A stretch of 64,000 nt of DNA from Pholis gunnellus (GCA_910591455.2 OU342809.1:13037815-13101814), one strand, 5' to 3'; counted from the stretch's first letter, positions 1-11,570 are shown. Numbers and translations are program-made. Notes: generated from the letters alone by a model not told the origin.

Positions 1-1140
1 ACTGAACCGTATTCACTGTGCAGTGTGTAGTTATTATAAGTGGAATACCCTCCAATGTCTCTATTCATCAATTATGACTCAAATACGAATTCATAAGTAA
101 TGAAGAGTTTTGAGCCTCTATTCATTTATTATTCATTTTCAGGTGAAAAACAAAGGCTGGCCTTTCATATAATGAGGAGATTAAAGAGAAGGACACAAAG
201 CAAAATCAATTACAATCTTCAAAAGCTTTTGAAAAAAATATATTTAGGACATCTTAGCTGGGACTGAAGTTTGGAAAACTACTTTTCATGTAATTATGTA
301 TGCAAGGAAAACAACATCTTTTAAATATTGTATTATTCATTAATATACGAAACCTGTCTCTTCCTTGATGCCATATCTGCAGTAGAAGTACATCAATAAC
401 ACTAGCTGTATTGTATACAGCGTCTGAGAAACACTTTCACATTATGAGGAAAAGTTCTCTACTTAAAGTACGTGAAGTATAAAGTTGTCAAAGCAGGAAG
501 GGCTGCTGACTTTAACAAGTACGTTTCCTAAATATAATAACATGCAATTTTGTGAGAATTTATCCATTGTTAAACAGGATTTCAGAAATTACAATGATGG
601 CTGAAGGTTAGGCAGATTGTCCATTGAGTAATAATGCAACATCCTGAATATCACAACCAAAAGGGCTCTAATGGAGAAGGAATGCTCTCTCAAAAGAGCA
701 GCATATTAGATATCATGCACATTAGCAATTGTAGAAAAACACCACTCTTTTCTGTTACTTAATGGGACATTTTTAAGTCCTAAAAGGAATTTATTTACAC
801 ATTATCAGTTCTTTCTAATGTTCACACCCATCCATTTCTTTAGTGTTGTGGCGTAAGGCAACACGGCTTGTACATTATTTTGCTATAATAATAAAACTAT
901 TATTATTACAAGATAGTTTTCTGACTATAAATATATTTGAGATTTTTTTTATGTTTTAAAAAGTTTTTATAACTGGTTGTTCTGTGTATAGCACAATATA
1001 ATGTGCAGTTTGATATTCAAATATGATTTATAGAAAATTCATATGAATTACTAATAGCAAATATGATGTCAAATTATTGCCATATAGCTAAATATTGTAA
1101 ATATTCATTACTAAACACTGGTACTCAAAGTTAGGCGTAT
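1..1140. other. AT-rich intergenic or intronic filler
   Basis: This stretch is strongly AT-rich with scattered short poly-A and poly-T runs. I see no open frame of interest, no repeat family I recognise and no clear motif cluster. Confidence 0.6.
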
Positions 1141-1202
1141 TAATCCATCACTTTGATTGATCGTCTTTATTTATCAATGACTGGATGACAGCAATGCCAT
1201 GG

Positions 1203-1207
<5 letters not shown>

Positions 1208-1269
<62 letters not shown>
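1208..1269. repeat. (TA)n microsatellite
   Basis: An uninterrupted AT dinucleotide array of about 31 units. It generates the Tyr-Ile reading frame seen on the minus strand, which is an artefact and not a gene. Arrays of this kind are usually length-variable. Confidence 0.97.
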
Positions 1270-1552
1270 CATATCCCCATATACATTTAATACAAGTACA
1301 GCTTGTACCAAGTTCATTACTTATCATTGATGATGTGGTGCATTGTGTCATTGTTTGAGACACTTTCTTAATTATAGCTGTTGTTTTAATGAGATCTTAA
1401 GAAAAGCTGTTGACTGAGCATATTAACAATATTAACAGCATGCATGTCAACTGACAGTTGTCATTAAATGTGATAAGCCAAGTTCTTTAACATATAGCTA
1501 GCATGACAGTGAGATAACCCAAATAAGACATAAGGAATAAATAAGACCATGG

Positions 1553-1637
1553 ACAGACAGACAGACAGAGAAAGAGAGAGAGAGAATGAGGGGGGGAATA
1601 AACAGGGGATGGAGGAGTGGAGTGAGAGAGAGAGATG
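1553..1637. repeat. GACA/GA purine-rich low-complexity tract
   Basis: Four GACA units run into a GA array, then a G7 run, then a second GA array. The plus strand is almost wholly purine. Such tracts can adopt triplex-like structure, but nothing else here suggests a function. Confidence 0.85.
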
Positions 1638-1714
1638 ACTCCAAGAAGGTCACTCCTTTTTTGTAGTCAATAATTGACATTTAAACACACGTTTCAAACG
1701 TCACTGATAAAATT

Positions 1715-1965
1715 ACACGAGATAATGGAGAGCGAGCTGCTTAAACTGGCATGCAATTATAACCATAATGAGATGCAAAAATGCAAATGTCTTTGTGCAT
1801 GCTCCAGCCTCCTTTTGTGGGGTGCCGCGGCGTCTGTGGTGGATGATAGATGCCACGCTGGTGGTGGTGGACAGAATGGTGACATGTGGGAGTGGGAGCA
1901 AGCAGAGAACAGAACTGGGGCAAATATGCCATAAACCCTCACAAGTAAATCCCATAACTGCCTGA
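1715..1965. promoter_or_regulatory. Candidate conserved non-coding element with POU octamer
   Basis: A patch of more balanced composition follows an AT-rich flank. It contains a perfect POU octamer ATGCAAAT at 1781-1788, preceded by a near copy (ATGCAAAA), ATGCAATTAT at 1751 and a TAAT core. Several short frames are open in this GC-richer patch on both strands, which argues that none is real. The enhancer reading is inferred from texture and motif content. Confidence 0.35.
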
Positions 1966-1969
1966 GCCA

Positions 1970-2430
1970 ATGCTTCCCTGAATGCTCTCCAAGTATATAT
2001 AGTTAATTAATTACGAGAGATGTTTTCTTTTAAATTAATGGGTAAATACATGATTTACAGGCTGTTTTTTTACAGGTTATTCAGATATATAATTCTTTTT
2101 TTTTAAAACATATATACTTCATTTCTGTAATGATTCTTGGACATTTAACCTTTAAACAAAGTTCTTGTCCTGATGCAGTGCATAAACTGAAATGGAAATA
2201 ATATCCTGTTTCTCCTATAAGACAACTTGTAGCCATGCAAAGACATGTTTCTCTATTTCAGGCACACTATATGGACATTTAAATATACAGTATATTTAGC
2301 AACATGTATTCATTAACGGCTCCGATGTTTGTTCTGATCACCTGTATTGCTTTCCTGATGTCAAATGTAATGCTTCATTCAGATGCAACAACTGGGGAGA
2401 TCACATGCTCTGCATGACACATGCCTATAC
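1970..2430. other. AT-rich stretch, nothing recognised
   Basis: AT-rich sequence with poly-T runs and TAATTAATTA near 2003. No gene, known repeat or motif cluster is visible. Confidence 0.5.
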
Positions 2431-2434
2431 AAAT

Positions 2435-2880
2435 ACCCTGCATTAAGCCTTTGCTGCCATCCATCCTTGAATAACATTCAAATAATGTAAACACAAATTC
2501 CTGTAGCCCACTTCCCCCGTTTGTAGGTTCACCCTTTCCAGACCGGTCGCCCACCCCTCTACCTCTGGAGGCTGATAAGAATGGGACACAAAACATGCTA
2601 GCAGTCATGCTGTTTGTTAGAAGCAATTAATTTCTCCGAGGCCTTCATTCCATTCAGGATAAGCTTTTGTGCTCTAAATCCCACTATTCTGAGCTTCTCT
2701 TGTGCCACGTAGGAGGGTATGAGAGAGTGGAGGATTGGAAAAGAGAGGGAGAGCCCGAGACAGAAGCTTTGGATGACAGATTATCTTGGGCCAGTTAAGC
2801 ATGTAATTGCTCAAATGAGTTAAAATCCCTTCAAATATCTGTCTCTGCACCTCATCACACCACTTCATACACTCAAATAT
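2435..2880. promoter_or_regulatory. Candidate conserved non-coding block
   Basis: Two GC-balanced patches (about 2440-2700 and 2740-2870) contain AATTAATTTC, GATAAG and a GTAATTGC core but no microsatellite. The minus-strand frames here are short and begin and end without splice or Kozak support. This is a possible cis-regulatory block, by texture only. Confidence 0.25.
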
Positions 2881-3424
2881 TTGACAATTGACAAAGATAA
2901 ATCTAAAAGGGGTCTTGAATAGCCAGCTGCCAAGACAATTTTTTCAGCTAAAGGAATATTATTCACTAGATTTCTATACGTGTTTAAAACGGGGTTTTTT
3001 TTAACCAACTTTTTCTAAAACTTTAATTGCCAGAGCTTCTCTGCTTACTCTTGCTTACCAAACTGAGCAAACTAGTGAAAGCACCTTTGAAGAGCTTCTA
3101 TCATCTAAAGATCAATATGGAGTTTTTCCATCAATGATACTACAACATATCTGAACAATAACGCTAAAGTTCAGGTAGCAGAATGGATGTGTCTTACATG
3201 GCTAGACAGAGAAATTGTTTTACAGAGTAACAAACACAGCAGTCCACAGATTGAGATCTGGAGAATGCCTGCCTTCCTCCTGCCAAGCCACATTTTTAGA
3301 TAGCCACTGTTGCTCCAGACTAAGGCTGATGGATCCATGCCTTAGAGGGAGAAGCTGCTGCATGCCAGACTTCTGAGGGTCACTGAATGGACTGTTCTCT
3401 TGTGCTTTCATTCTTTTAATTTAA
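2881..3424. other. Intergenic stretch, nothing recognised
   Basis: Mixed composition. The part from about 3230 to 3410 is GC-balanced but has no striking motif. No repeat family or credible exon is seen. Confidence 0.4.
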
Positions 3425-3720
3425 TCAGTAGTCTAATTGCAGCTTTACACAGATTTTCCCAAATGCATCACATCAAAGACTTTGATATGAATTGTATTGT
3501 CTCTGGCATTTATATGCAATTTGACAGTATAAAGAAGCAATCGTTGCTTACTATAGCATGATATAAATACATGTGTTTCCTCTATTGTCAAGTAATCAGC
3601 TTTGATCAAAGATGTTCTGGACTGTTTTTGAGTGCATGATGGAAAACTAAATGTGATGAACATGATGGGATGGAGTAAGATAGAGGTTTTCTGCCAGGTG
3701 TATTTGGCCCTTGCCAAATG
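3425..3720. promoter_or_regulatory. Candidate enhancer with two palindromic TCF/LEF site pairs
   Basis: Two separate palindromes of the TCF/LEF core lie 113 bp apart. At 3472-3486 the sequence is ATCAAAG-A-CTTTGAT, and at 3600-3611 it is the perfect 12-bp palindrome CTTTGATCAAAG. Each strand of each palindrome carries a core, giving four cores in 140 bp. TCF/LEF proteins are the nuclear effectors of Wnt/beta-catenin signalling and bind CTTTGAT-type sites. The clustering is seen directly; the enhancer role is inferred. Confidence 0.4.
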
Positions 3721-4540
3721 CCACCCTCAGAGCAGAGAGGGTGTCCTGCATTACTTCCCTGAATGAATGCTAATGAGGGCGTGTGTGTATGTCTGAATGT
3801 TATTCACACCACATCAAACTGGGCCTGCAAAGAGGTGCAAAACTGGGGCTGGCAGCCTTCCAAACCAAAACAACCTGGAAGAATGTCAGACATTACATGT
3901 GCCTAGGACACAGTTTACGCATGGACTATTGTAGAGAAAACATTATTATAGAGCCCATATTAACAATAGTTCAGCTGCCACAAAAAGGTGGTGCGGAGTC
4001 CTAGAAAACTGTTAATGTTTGTGTTAGAAAATGCTTAACTCTTTACATTTTTAAAGCCAAATATATATATAAAAAAAAGAAATTATGGAAATAACCAGGA
4101 ACATGGCAATGATATCCAGTTAACACATGACTAAACGCATTGATATTTTTTGGATTCCTGTCAAAGAAAAATAGGGCTTATGTTTTTTTAGTTGAAAGTA
4201 ACTACATTCTTATTTACATAATTTGACATGAATTTAGAGAAATTACAAAATAAGAGGACGTCTTGCTGTGATGGGTTTCCAGGATTAAAAGCACATCTTT
4301 GAATTCTGTTAAATTGAATGGCAGTCTTGGGTAAGATTTGCTCAAGGACATGAAAACACAACTTGGTGTGATAGAAATAAGATTAAAAGGGACAAGTATA
4401 ACTGATAAGATAAAACATTCAGTTTAAACTAAGCTAAACTTTAACCAGATTTTACCATGCACAACGCAGTACAACACAAGATAGATCCACAAACCAATTA
4501 CAATCATTTAGGACGGTCTACTTTGCTAAGGTGAGACATT
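3721..4540. other. Mostly AT-rich stretch
   Basis: Includes ATATATAT and poly-A runs near 4060-4080. The plus-strand frame at 3783-4004 has no recognisable domain. No known repeat is seen. Confidence 0.45.
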
Positions 4541-4770
4541 CTCTGGATTGGCTTCACATTCGCTGACAGTTGATGGGCAGACAAGGTCACTGGATGTACA
4601 AGCTCTCATTTAAAACATGGACATGAGAGCAGAACTGGGGTTAGTTGGGTCTATCAGAGCTGTCAATCAATTAATGACAATTATTGAGCAAGGACGCCCG
4701 TGGGTGGTAATAGAGGGAATGAGAATGACCATGGGGGAACAACATGGGGAACGGGACGAATTATGGAGAT
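4541..4770. promoter_or_regulatory. Candidate conserved element with perfect PBX-MEIS decamer
   Basis: Positions 4660-4669 read CTGTCAATCA, the reverse complement of TGATTGACAG, the textbook composite site bound by PBX with MEIS or PREP. It runs straight into ATTAATGACAATTATTG, which adds homeodomain cores. A further MEIS half-site TGACAG lies at 4564-4569. The block is GC-balanced and has no repeat character. Confidence 0.45.
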
Positions 4771-4849
4771 TGGAAAATAATAACCAAAACTGAATGATAT
4801 TACTAGCCCACACATACAGATCACTTACTTCCCAGCATGTGTAAAGTGT

Positions 4850-5065
4850 GTCAATTGAGCACCATGACAGGGAATTGGGCCTTGTTTAACTAATCAAACC
4901 ACAGAAGAAGAAGACATTCAATGACTTATTACCATTCCCATAAAATATCAATGAGTTTTATGAGCTTAACTACATTATGGGAGGTGTCAAATGAGCCATA
5001 AATGATTTAATTAGGAAAGATGTGGTTGATGAACATGGGAATTTTCACCACACATATAGAAACTT
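4850..5065. promoter_or_regulatory. Candidate conserved element with T-box-like and homeodomain motifs
   Basis: Holds AGGTGTCA at 4982-4989, a T-box half-site variant, followed 15 bp later by ATGATTTAATTAGG, which combines a HOX/PBX-like core with TAATTAG. Upstream lies AACTAATCAAACC. There is no open frame of note. The motif content is directly visible; function is inferred. Confidence 0.3.
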
Positions 5066-5220
5066 ATCAAACACTACTCTAAAGAAAGAATGATTCAGAA
5101 GATACACCACACTGTCCCACACTGAGGAGGTGCTACTGCTCATACAAATAAAAACAGGACAGAGTCATGCTAAGTTTAAACTAGGAGAGAGGAGGGAGAG
5201 ACAAAAAAGGAGGGAGGGAA

Positions 5221-5345
5221 AGCGTTTTGAAATTCTCCAGCTGGCAGGCTTTAATTTTCCACCATTCTAATTAAAATGCAAATTAAATTTATAATTAGCA
5301 ACCACAGTATCCGAGAAACCACCTTGTGTGCAGCCCAAACATATG
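5221..5345. promoter_or_regulatory. POU/homeodomain site cluster in candidate conserved element
   Basis: Within 5266-5298 the sequence reads as overlapping cores: CTAATTAAAATGCAAATTAA followed by TTTATAATTAG. The octamer ATGCAAAT spans 5276-5283, with TAATTA on both sides. This is among the densest homeodomain/POU clusters in the window. Confidence 0.4.
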
Positions 5346-5349
5346 GGGC

Positions 5350-5690
5350 AACCAGCGGTGGGTAGCACTGTCTCTAGGAGACAACAGAGGTGGGTGGCAG
5401 GACTGGGGAGTGTTTGTTGAAGACGGAGCTACTGATCACGGGCTGGTCTGGTGACACGGGAGCAGCACTGTGCTTTAACCTGCTCCGCTCAGCTGGGAGC
5501 CCTCTAAGCTCTCCAGGCAACAGTGAGGCAGGGGAGCACGGCCCAGTTTACTCTGCTGTCACTGCCCATGTCACAGGTCACTGCATGTGTCACCTCAGCT
5601 ATGCACAAGTGCGTCGACCAGCACTGCCGGGGTCAGCTCCTCCGGATCGAAAGGTTTCTGACCAAAATTAACCTTTGCTGACTCTCAGAT
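5350..5690. other. GC-richer island without recognised gene
   Basis: GC content rises here and a 93-residue plus-strand frame (5390-5671) stays open. Its product has no family signature and is low in complexity, and the start is not in a good context. I treat it as a composition effect. Confidence 0.35.
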
Positions 5691-7060
5691 AATTAATTTT
5701 TCATTGATGGCAATTCTTTGTAAACACAGCACTCCAACATCTCTTTACCCAGTAGCCATCAGCCACTGCAACGTCACATGGTGCAGGAGTCTTTTGAGCA
5801 TTACAAGTGTAAAATGTATCCGAGTCTTACTATAATAGTTAGTGATTAGCAACAAGCAGGACAACAACACAATAGAAAGCCATACAAGCCTGCAAAGAGT
5901 AAAGTTAATCTGGAAATATGAAACAGCCACTATTGCAGTTTGCACTGCTTTTGCCATTTGATAAAAAACAAAGACTTTCTTGGAAAATAATCAGGCAAGG
6001 GAAAGACGACAGGCACTAACTGTAGGTGACCATCTTTTGTTGTTCAACATAAGTTAGAGCCAGGTCACTGTGGGTCAGAGAAATGTTCTCAGAGGAGCCT
6101 GGCTTTTCCACTGACACTGCTGAAACAGCACCATCAATCATCCATCAGTTGTCACAGCCTGAAGCTGAGGTCAAAACAAATCCATGTCAAAAGAAAAGGC
6201 CACATCTTACCATGCGCTTTTGCTCAGTTGGACAGTCTGCTGATGACACTGTGTCAAGAGACTGCTATCCCACTCTATAGTCCTTCTCTGTGACTGACTT
6301 AGTCGATGAGAAGGTCTCATGTGACCTCTTCAAGACCCCCATCCCCTTGTCACCTGAGTTAGACCACCAACTTCCATTACGCAGTTAAGTGTCTCAACTA
6401 CAAGACAGACTTATCGAGGGAGCTGTCAGGTGAGTTAACTCGCAAAGCTTTGGGTAGACAATTGGATGTGGCCCTGTGTCACGACTGACACCGTTTCCTC
6501 TTACATGCTGCTCACCAAATGACACTCATCGCTGTGCAGAGTCAGGCATTAACACAGAGTCAGCAGTAATCACATGCAGAAAGAGCCATTCACAGATACA
6601 GTATAGACGTCAACTTGGAAATGATTTCTTCGTGTCAAAGAAATACAACCTACTTTCTTTTGCTGGATTTTTAGACCTCCCTTCTTCATATGCAACTGCA
6701 AACTTTGGACTGAATACATGGTGAGTGTATAATCGGAACACTGGCTAAGCTTTATACTTAACCACATTGTTGTGATGTGACATCTTCCTGCAAGTCTGAC
6801 TGGGCTGACAAGTTAGACACAAAAGAAACCTCTATGTGAAGATATCCTAACTGCAGTGGTAGACAAAAAAGTCAAAATGATATATGGCTTAACCAAATTG
6901 ACGGTCACTGTTGGACAAAACATAGTTTCTAAATATAATCCTCCATTGTTTTCTCCCCTCTAAGAAATGTTCTTGCTAGCTGTTTGGTTGTGCCACCTGT
7001 TGCCTTGTTAATCATGCTGAGAAGATACTCATAAATCATAACATTCTTCAATTAATCAAG
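5691..7060. other. Intergenic stretch, nothing recognised
   Basis: Several short frames on both strands, none with a domain, splice signals or Kozak context. A 10-bp palindrome GAGTTAACTC occurs at 6432-6441 and again at 35289-35298. Confidence 0.45.
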
Positions 7061-7440
7061 CTGTCAGCTTCTAGGTGAGAGGTCATGCATGGAGGAGACA
7101 GAGGTCATCGGTCTGGTGTGAAAGGACCATGGTTGTGTGGCATCTCTTATTCTTGGGAAGTGTCAGTAGAGGAGCCAATGGAACAAAGGAGAAATCAAAG
7201 TCCAAGGGACACGAGAAAGGGGGGTGGGGGAGGCGGCTGGGGCAGCCACACCAGAGCCAGAGAAAGGAACCAGGGTGCAGAGCATAAAGCCAGTCAAATT
7301 GACCTGTCATTACATCAAGTGAGCTGTGCCAAGCCGCTACACTATCACACTCACCATACCCTTTTAGATGACAGAGTTCCCGCAACTTACCAGGTTCCTG
7401 CGGCACCCCATTTGCATAATTAACAAGTCATTCATGTGTC
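7061..7440. other. Purine-rich then GC-balanced patch with overlapping shadow frames
   Basis: Frames of about 70 to 112 residues are open on both strands across the same bases, driven by a G- and A-rich tract at about 7190-7270. Overlapping frames on both strands without protein signatures point to low complexity and not to coding sequence. Confidence 0.45.
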
Positions 7441-7827
7441 ATTAATTTGACTCCCATTCATTTGAAAGAGACTTCAGATTAAATAGCACATACTGTATCT
7501 AGTAATTTCAACTAAGTGTCAAATGATTATTACTCTAAAAACACAAAAGACTATTGCTAATGGATCTTCCCAAGACAAAGGATAAGGAAACACATGCAAT
7601 CCTTTGCACAAAACATTGCATTGTGGGCGCTTGCATGTGTGGTGTTTGCCTTTATAGCTTCAGGTTGACACAGATATGAGAATGCAGGTTTAACAATGTT
7701 GGCTTTACTGTAGCAGTCAGTAGACTTCCAAAATGCCCACTGGCAGAACTGGCCCTTTCCTTGCTTTAGTGAAGTTGTTGGCTCAATATAGTACAGTACA
7801 GACAAGGCAATTTGATATACTGGTACT

Positions 7828-8288
7828 CAGTGTTGGAAGAGGAATTCAGATCGTTCATCCAGTAGAAATATCACACTGTAAAAGTCCTACATTCAAAAAA
7901 GTTACTTAAACGAAAGTCAGCAAAACATACTTCAGCTATCAAAAACAACATTATGGACACAGAATGGACCCGACATTGTTTTATCTATAAATATTAAACA
8001 ATGTGATTATTATTGCTAATGCAATAACACAACTATTTTAATGCTTTAGCTGGATGAAGTACAACGATTAAAAAAATAACTTAGATTGTTGGGTAGTTTC
8101 ATGTAAAGTAAAACATCATAAACTCATTCTATTTAAAAATGAATTAAAGTACAATATTTCCCTCTGAAATGTAGTGGAGTAGATGTATACACTAGCATAG
8201 AATGGAAATACTCAAGTAAAATACAAGTACCTTTATAATGTACTTACTTACAAATCAGAAATATGTACTAATTACTTTCTACTATATG
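7828..8288 (+). mobile_element. Decayed teleost non-autonomous transposable element
   Basis: The left end reads CAGTGTTGGAAGAGGAATTC. The body contains GTAAAAGTCCTACATTC, TTGTTGGGTAGTTTCATG and TTTCCCTCTGAAATGTAGTG, and the right part has GAAATACTCAAGTAAAATAC and TACAAGTACCTT. These blocks, in this order, match a repeat that is very common in percomorph genomes, recalled from memory. I believe it is a hAT-like MITE, but the superfamily is not certain. The copy has several indels and a degraded right end. It has no coding capacity. Confidence 0.75.
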
Positions 8289-9330
8289 CTGGTACTTTTA
8301 CAGTGACATGATAAAGAGTCAAGGACTGTTGTGAGCTGGATTCAAACCTCTGAAATTGTGTGTGCATTATTTCCACCAGCGATTTAGCCTCTCGACTTTC
8401 CCCTGCAACAAACTCTTGCCATAAACTCCTGTAGGCAACTCTGGTATTTTACCTCTTTCACACTGTTGTTATACTTGTAGGTTATTATTGGAAACGCTCA
8501 GGCATGCCTCAAAGATGGGGCACAGTGCATTTATTTATCTGTGTGTTATATATCGACATATAGTGAAACAATGCTCCCATGTGAATTCATATAGTAAATG
8601 TGAACTGATCATTTTCAACTATGAAAATAACAAGCAGACTAAATGCACCCTCTTTCCGACTCTGCAGCTCATCATACCTTTCTTCTGAATGTGAAAATTA
8701 TTCTGAACATGGCTTTCTCCCCATTTGCCCCATGAATTTCAATAAACGCATGCCATTTACAGATACTCGCCAATCTTTTCCTGTGCTACACATTTTAAAA
8801 GCAAAGTATAAGTACTTTAACCTCACACTCTTTTGCACAAGGTCAGTCATTTCTGATAATTACAACATCTGTAATTTCCTATCTTAATGCGCTATACATC
8901 AAGGTTGAACTTTACCAAGCTCGCCGTGTCAATCTGCTCTATGTATTTCCCTTTGCATTAGCGAATTTGAATGACATTTAAGTCTCACAAACATTACCAG
9001 CCTGTCACTGCCCACTCATCCATTGCCTTGGAATTGCAAGTGATTTTAGTCATTGATTACTCACTGTTTGGAGGTCTAATGCAAGTGTATCTAGCCCTTT
9101 GTAAAACATCTTTAATGAGTACATGTTACCACTTAAGTCAATCACTGCTCTTTTGTTTAAATTAGAAAAAAATGAGCTCCGATTTGAGAGAAACACAATG
9201 TCTACATACGAGTGCACACTTATCATTAATTGTGTAAAAAAGAGAAACGACTACTTTTCTGAACCATATAAAACATGGTTTCGTATGCCTCAGATAAACA
9301 CAGGTTTGTAATATTTCTGAAAGAAAAAAC
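8289..9330. other. AT-rich stretch, nothing recognised
   Basis: Several short plus-strand frames (60 to 88 residues) arise in AT-rich sequence without any domain or signal. No repeat I recognise beyond the element that ends near 8288. Confidence 0.5.
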
Positions 9331-9334
9331 AATG

Positions 9335-9800
9335 GTTATGTAGCGTTTTATACATTTAAACCATGCAGGGCATTTATGCACCATTGCCAATAGGGCTTTT
9401 TTAACAGTTTGATTAAATGCTTTAATCAATCACAATCCCAGCCTGTTTATTAATCACTTTATCAAGCAGTTGATGCATTGCTGCTTTTAATGGACTCCAT
9501 TTATTTTGATTCCTCCTCTCTTCATCTTATCGAAAGGGCTCTCCCAATCTGGACAGATAAAAAGAGGGATGCGAGAATTGCTGGCTGTAGTGGCGAGAGC
9601 TCAGACAAGCCAGTCCCTTAACTTCATTACAATCACTCTGCTCAGACTTAACCAATTTATTAGTGGCAATATGTGCCCTGAGCGATGGTTAGGTAAACCA
9701 CATAGCTTAGCTCAGATAAACAGGCGCCTATTCATTTGTCTCCTCGCCAGACACCACAGTGATGTATGATCCTAATAAGATTAATATCCCCTGGATTTAT
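9335..9800. promoter_or_regulatory. Candidate conserved non-coding element with homeodomain inverted repeat
   Basis: A block of about 450 bp is rich in homeodomain cores. At 9409-9429 it has a perfect inverted repeat, TTGATTAAA-TGC-TTTAATCAA. It is followed by TTTATTAATCACTTTATC, AACCAATTTATTAG and CTAATAAGATTAATATCC. The interior is GC-balanced and non-repetitive. The texture is typical of vertebrate developmental enhancers; conservation is not tested. Confidence 0.45.
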
Positions 9801-10130
9801 TCCCTCTTAGTCCCCACAGGCATCTTTTAATGTTACTCCTCAATGATCTAAGACTGTTTCTCAACTTCTATGTTGTAAGAATTGAGAGTAGAAATATAGT
9901 GGTTTAAATAAATACTTCAATCCAGACTGGATTTAACACTTCAGACATAGATGTTTTATTGCACAGAGACAAGGCAGCCTGTTCTTACACTTGAACTATT
10001 AACATTCTTCCCTCCCATCGGGGGGGGGCTGAAAACAAATTTCTAAAACAGAAGCTTTTCTCACAATTGCGTTTCAAGTTTCTGTTGTATTCAATAACGT
10101 ATTAAAAGTAGTCATTGAACCTGTCATGTT
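9801..10130. other. AT-rich stretch, nothing recognised
   Basis: AT-rich apart from a run of nine G at 10021-10029. No gene or known repeat. Confidence 0.5.
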
Positions 10131-10350
10131 CTGGTCAGCAATGACCACAATTAGCAAACAATCCATCTCCTTTTATTAAGCCCCCGCCCAGCAAACCACG
10201 GCCATCACCCAATCACCACAGCCTCTGGTTTGGATTCACGCACAGACTTTCTGTCTCATCCATATATCCCCCTGTCTGCCCTTCAGCTTCTCCTCTTCTC
10301 TCTATTGTACGCTAAAAAGCTATTGTCTGCATCATCTGAAACTCTGTTCG
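10131..10350. promoter_or_regulatory. Weak candidate regulatory patch
   Basis: GC-balanced patch with AATTAGCAAACAATCC, CCCAATCACC and AACCACGG cores. No open frame. Reported only for its change in composition. Confidence 0.2.
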
Positions 10351-10469
10351 CTGTTACGAGGCAGCGGTGAAAAACACGAGAGTGCACAGGTTTGGAACAC
10401 TGAATAGAAAATTGTACTTAAGTGGTCTTCTCTTGCCCATCACCTCTACCCTCTACCCTCCTCCACATG

Positions 10470-10745
10470 AGAAGGGCTGCTGGGGTGGGCTGGAAGGGGA
10501 AGCCAGCAGGGCAATAGCAAACTTGAAAGCAGCCAACATTTGCAGCACTCTTGAAAAACAAGCATTTCACACCTGAAGCCTTTCATGCAGGGCCTCGAGG
10601 CATCCCCTTCAAGGCATTTAATTGGCTATTGCTTCAGAGCTCGTTCAACGTGCCCATTATGGTGAGGCGACAAGCAGCCAAGTATGTCGAATGAAAAGGG
10701 TCCTTCTCCCAGATGGGCCTAGTGGTATTAAAAACTGCCCGATCA
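10470..10745. promoter_or_regulatory. Candidate conserved non-coding block
   Basis: About 270 bp of balanced, complex sequence that includes ACACCTGAAG, TTTAATTGGCTATTG and GTGCCCATTATGG. No microsatellite and no supported frame. Its abrupt edges against AT-rich flanks are the main evidence. Confidence 0.3.
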
Positions 10746-11440
10746 CTTCTTGCTGTTGACTGGCACATTCAGATGTGTGCACATCTACAAATACTTAAAA
10801 TGAAAAGAGTGAACTGGATAAGATTGAGAAAAAAAAGAATACTGTCCTTCACCATTTCTTTCAAACACAGCACTCAAGTCACAAAGATGATAAGATGTAG
10901 AGATCTAGTGTGATACTGATACACGTGTGATATAAAGCAAAGCACATACAGCATAGCACTGCCTTATTCGACAACAGATAGCAGCTGTAATAAATTAAAC
11001 TCAACTTCAGCTGTCCTGTTTATCAATGATGACATTTGAACAAGCTGTGAAACATTTCCTCAGCTACTGTCAACTGGTGAATACATAAAAAATACCCTGC
11101 AGCATGCCTCCACACATCAGACACTTTGATCACTTACAGTTTTTGATATGAAGACATTTGTGGCTCCTCTAAACATATATTTCATGCTTTAATCTCAGCC
11201 CTGGGACGTAAGGCTCTAGGATATGATGTTCCACTTTTGTTTGGCAGTTCTACCTCAAAGATATGGTCCTTTTCCTTCCTTGTGCCATCTGCTATCTGAA
11301 GTTTCACCCATATCAGCCTGAGGCATTGGAGCCCTCATTGGCAATGTTTTTGAGGGCACCCTGACTCCCCATGGATGGACAGCCTTGGGGGAACCAGATA
11401 AAGTAGGTGTTTAGTCTCTGGGCTGCTGATGAGGAAGGGA
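10746..11440. other. Intergenic stretch, nothing recognised
   Basis: Mixed composition. A single TCF/LEF core CTTTGATC occurs at 11124-11131. No supported gene or repeat. Confidence 0.45.
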
Positions 11441-11570
11441 TTGGCTTTGAGCTAGGTTGGGACTCATGGGAAATCTGGCGTGCAAACTAATTACGTTGTG
11501 CTGCCAAACTGCCTGTGATTACAAAATGGAGAGGCGGCGAAGGTGGAGCTTAGACTTTATCAATTGCCCT
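11441..11570. promoter_or_regulatory. Short candidate regulatory block
   Basis: Contains GCGTGCAAACTAATTACG and CTGTGATTACAAAATGG in a balanced patch of about 120 bp. Homeodomain cores are close together; the block is otherwise anonymous. Confidence 0.25.

Noticed and set aside
1148..1363. Minus-strand frame with a long Tyr-Ile run
   Set aside because: It is a translation of the TA microsatellite.
7083..7423. Frames of 107 and 112 residues on opposite strands
   Set aside because: They cover the same purine-rich bases on both strands and show no protein family signature.
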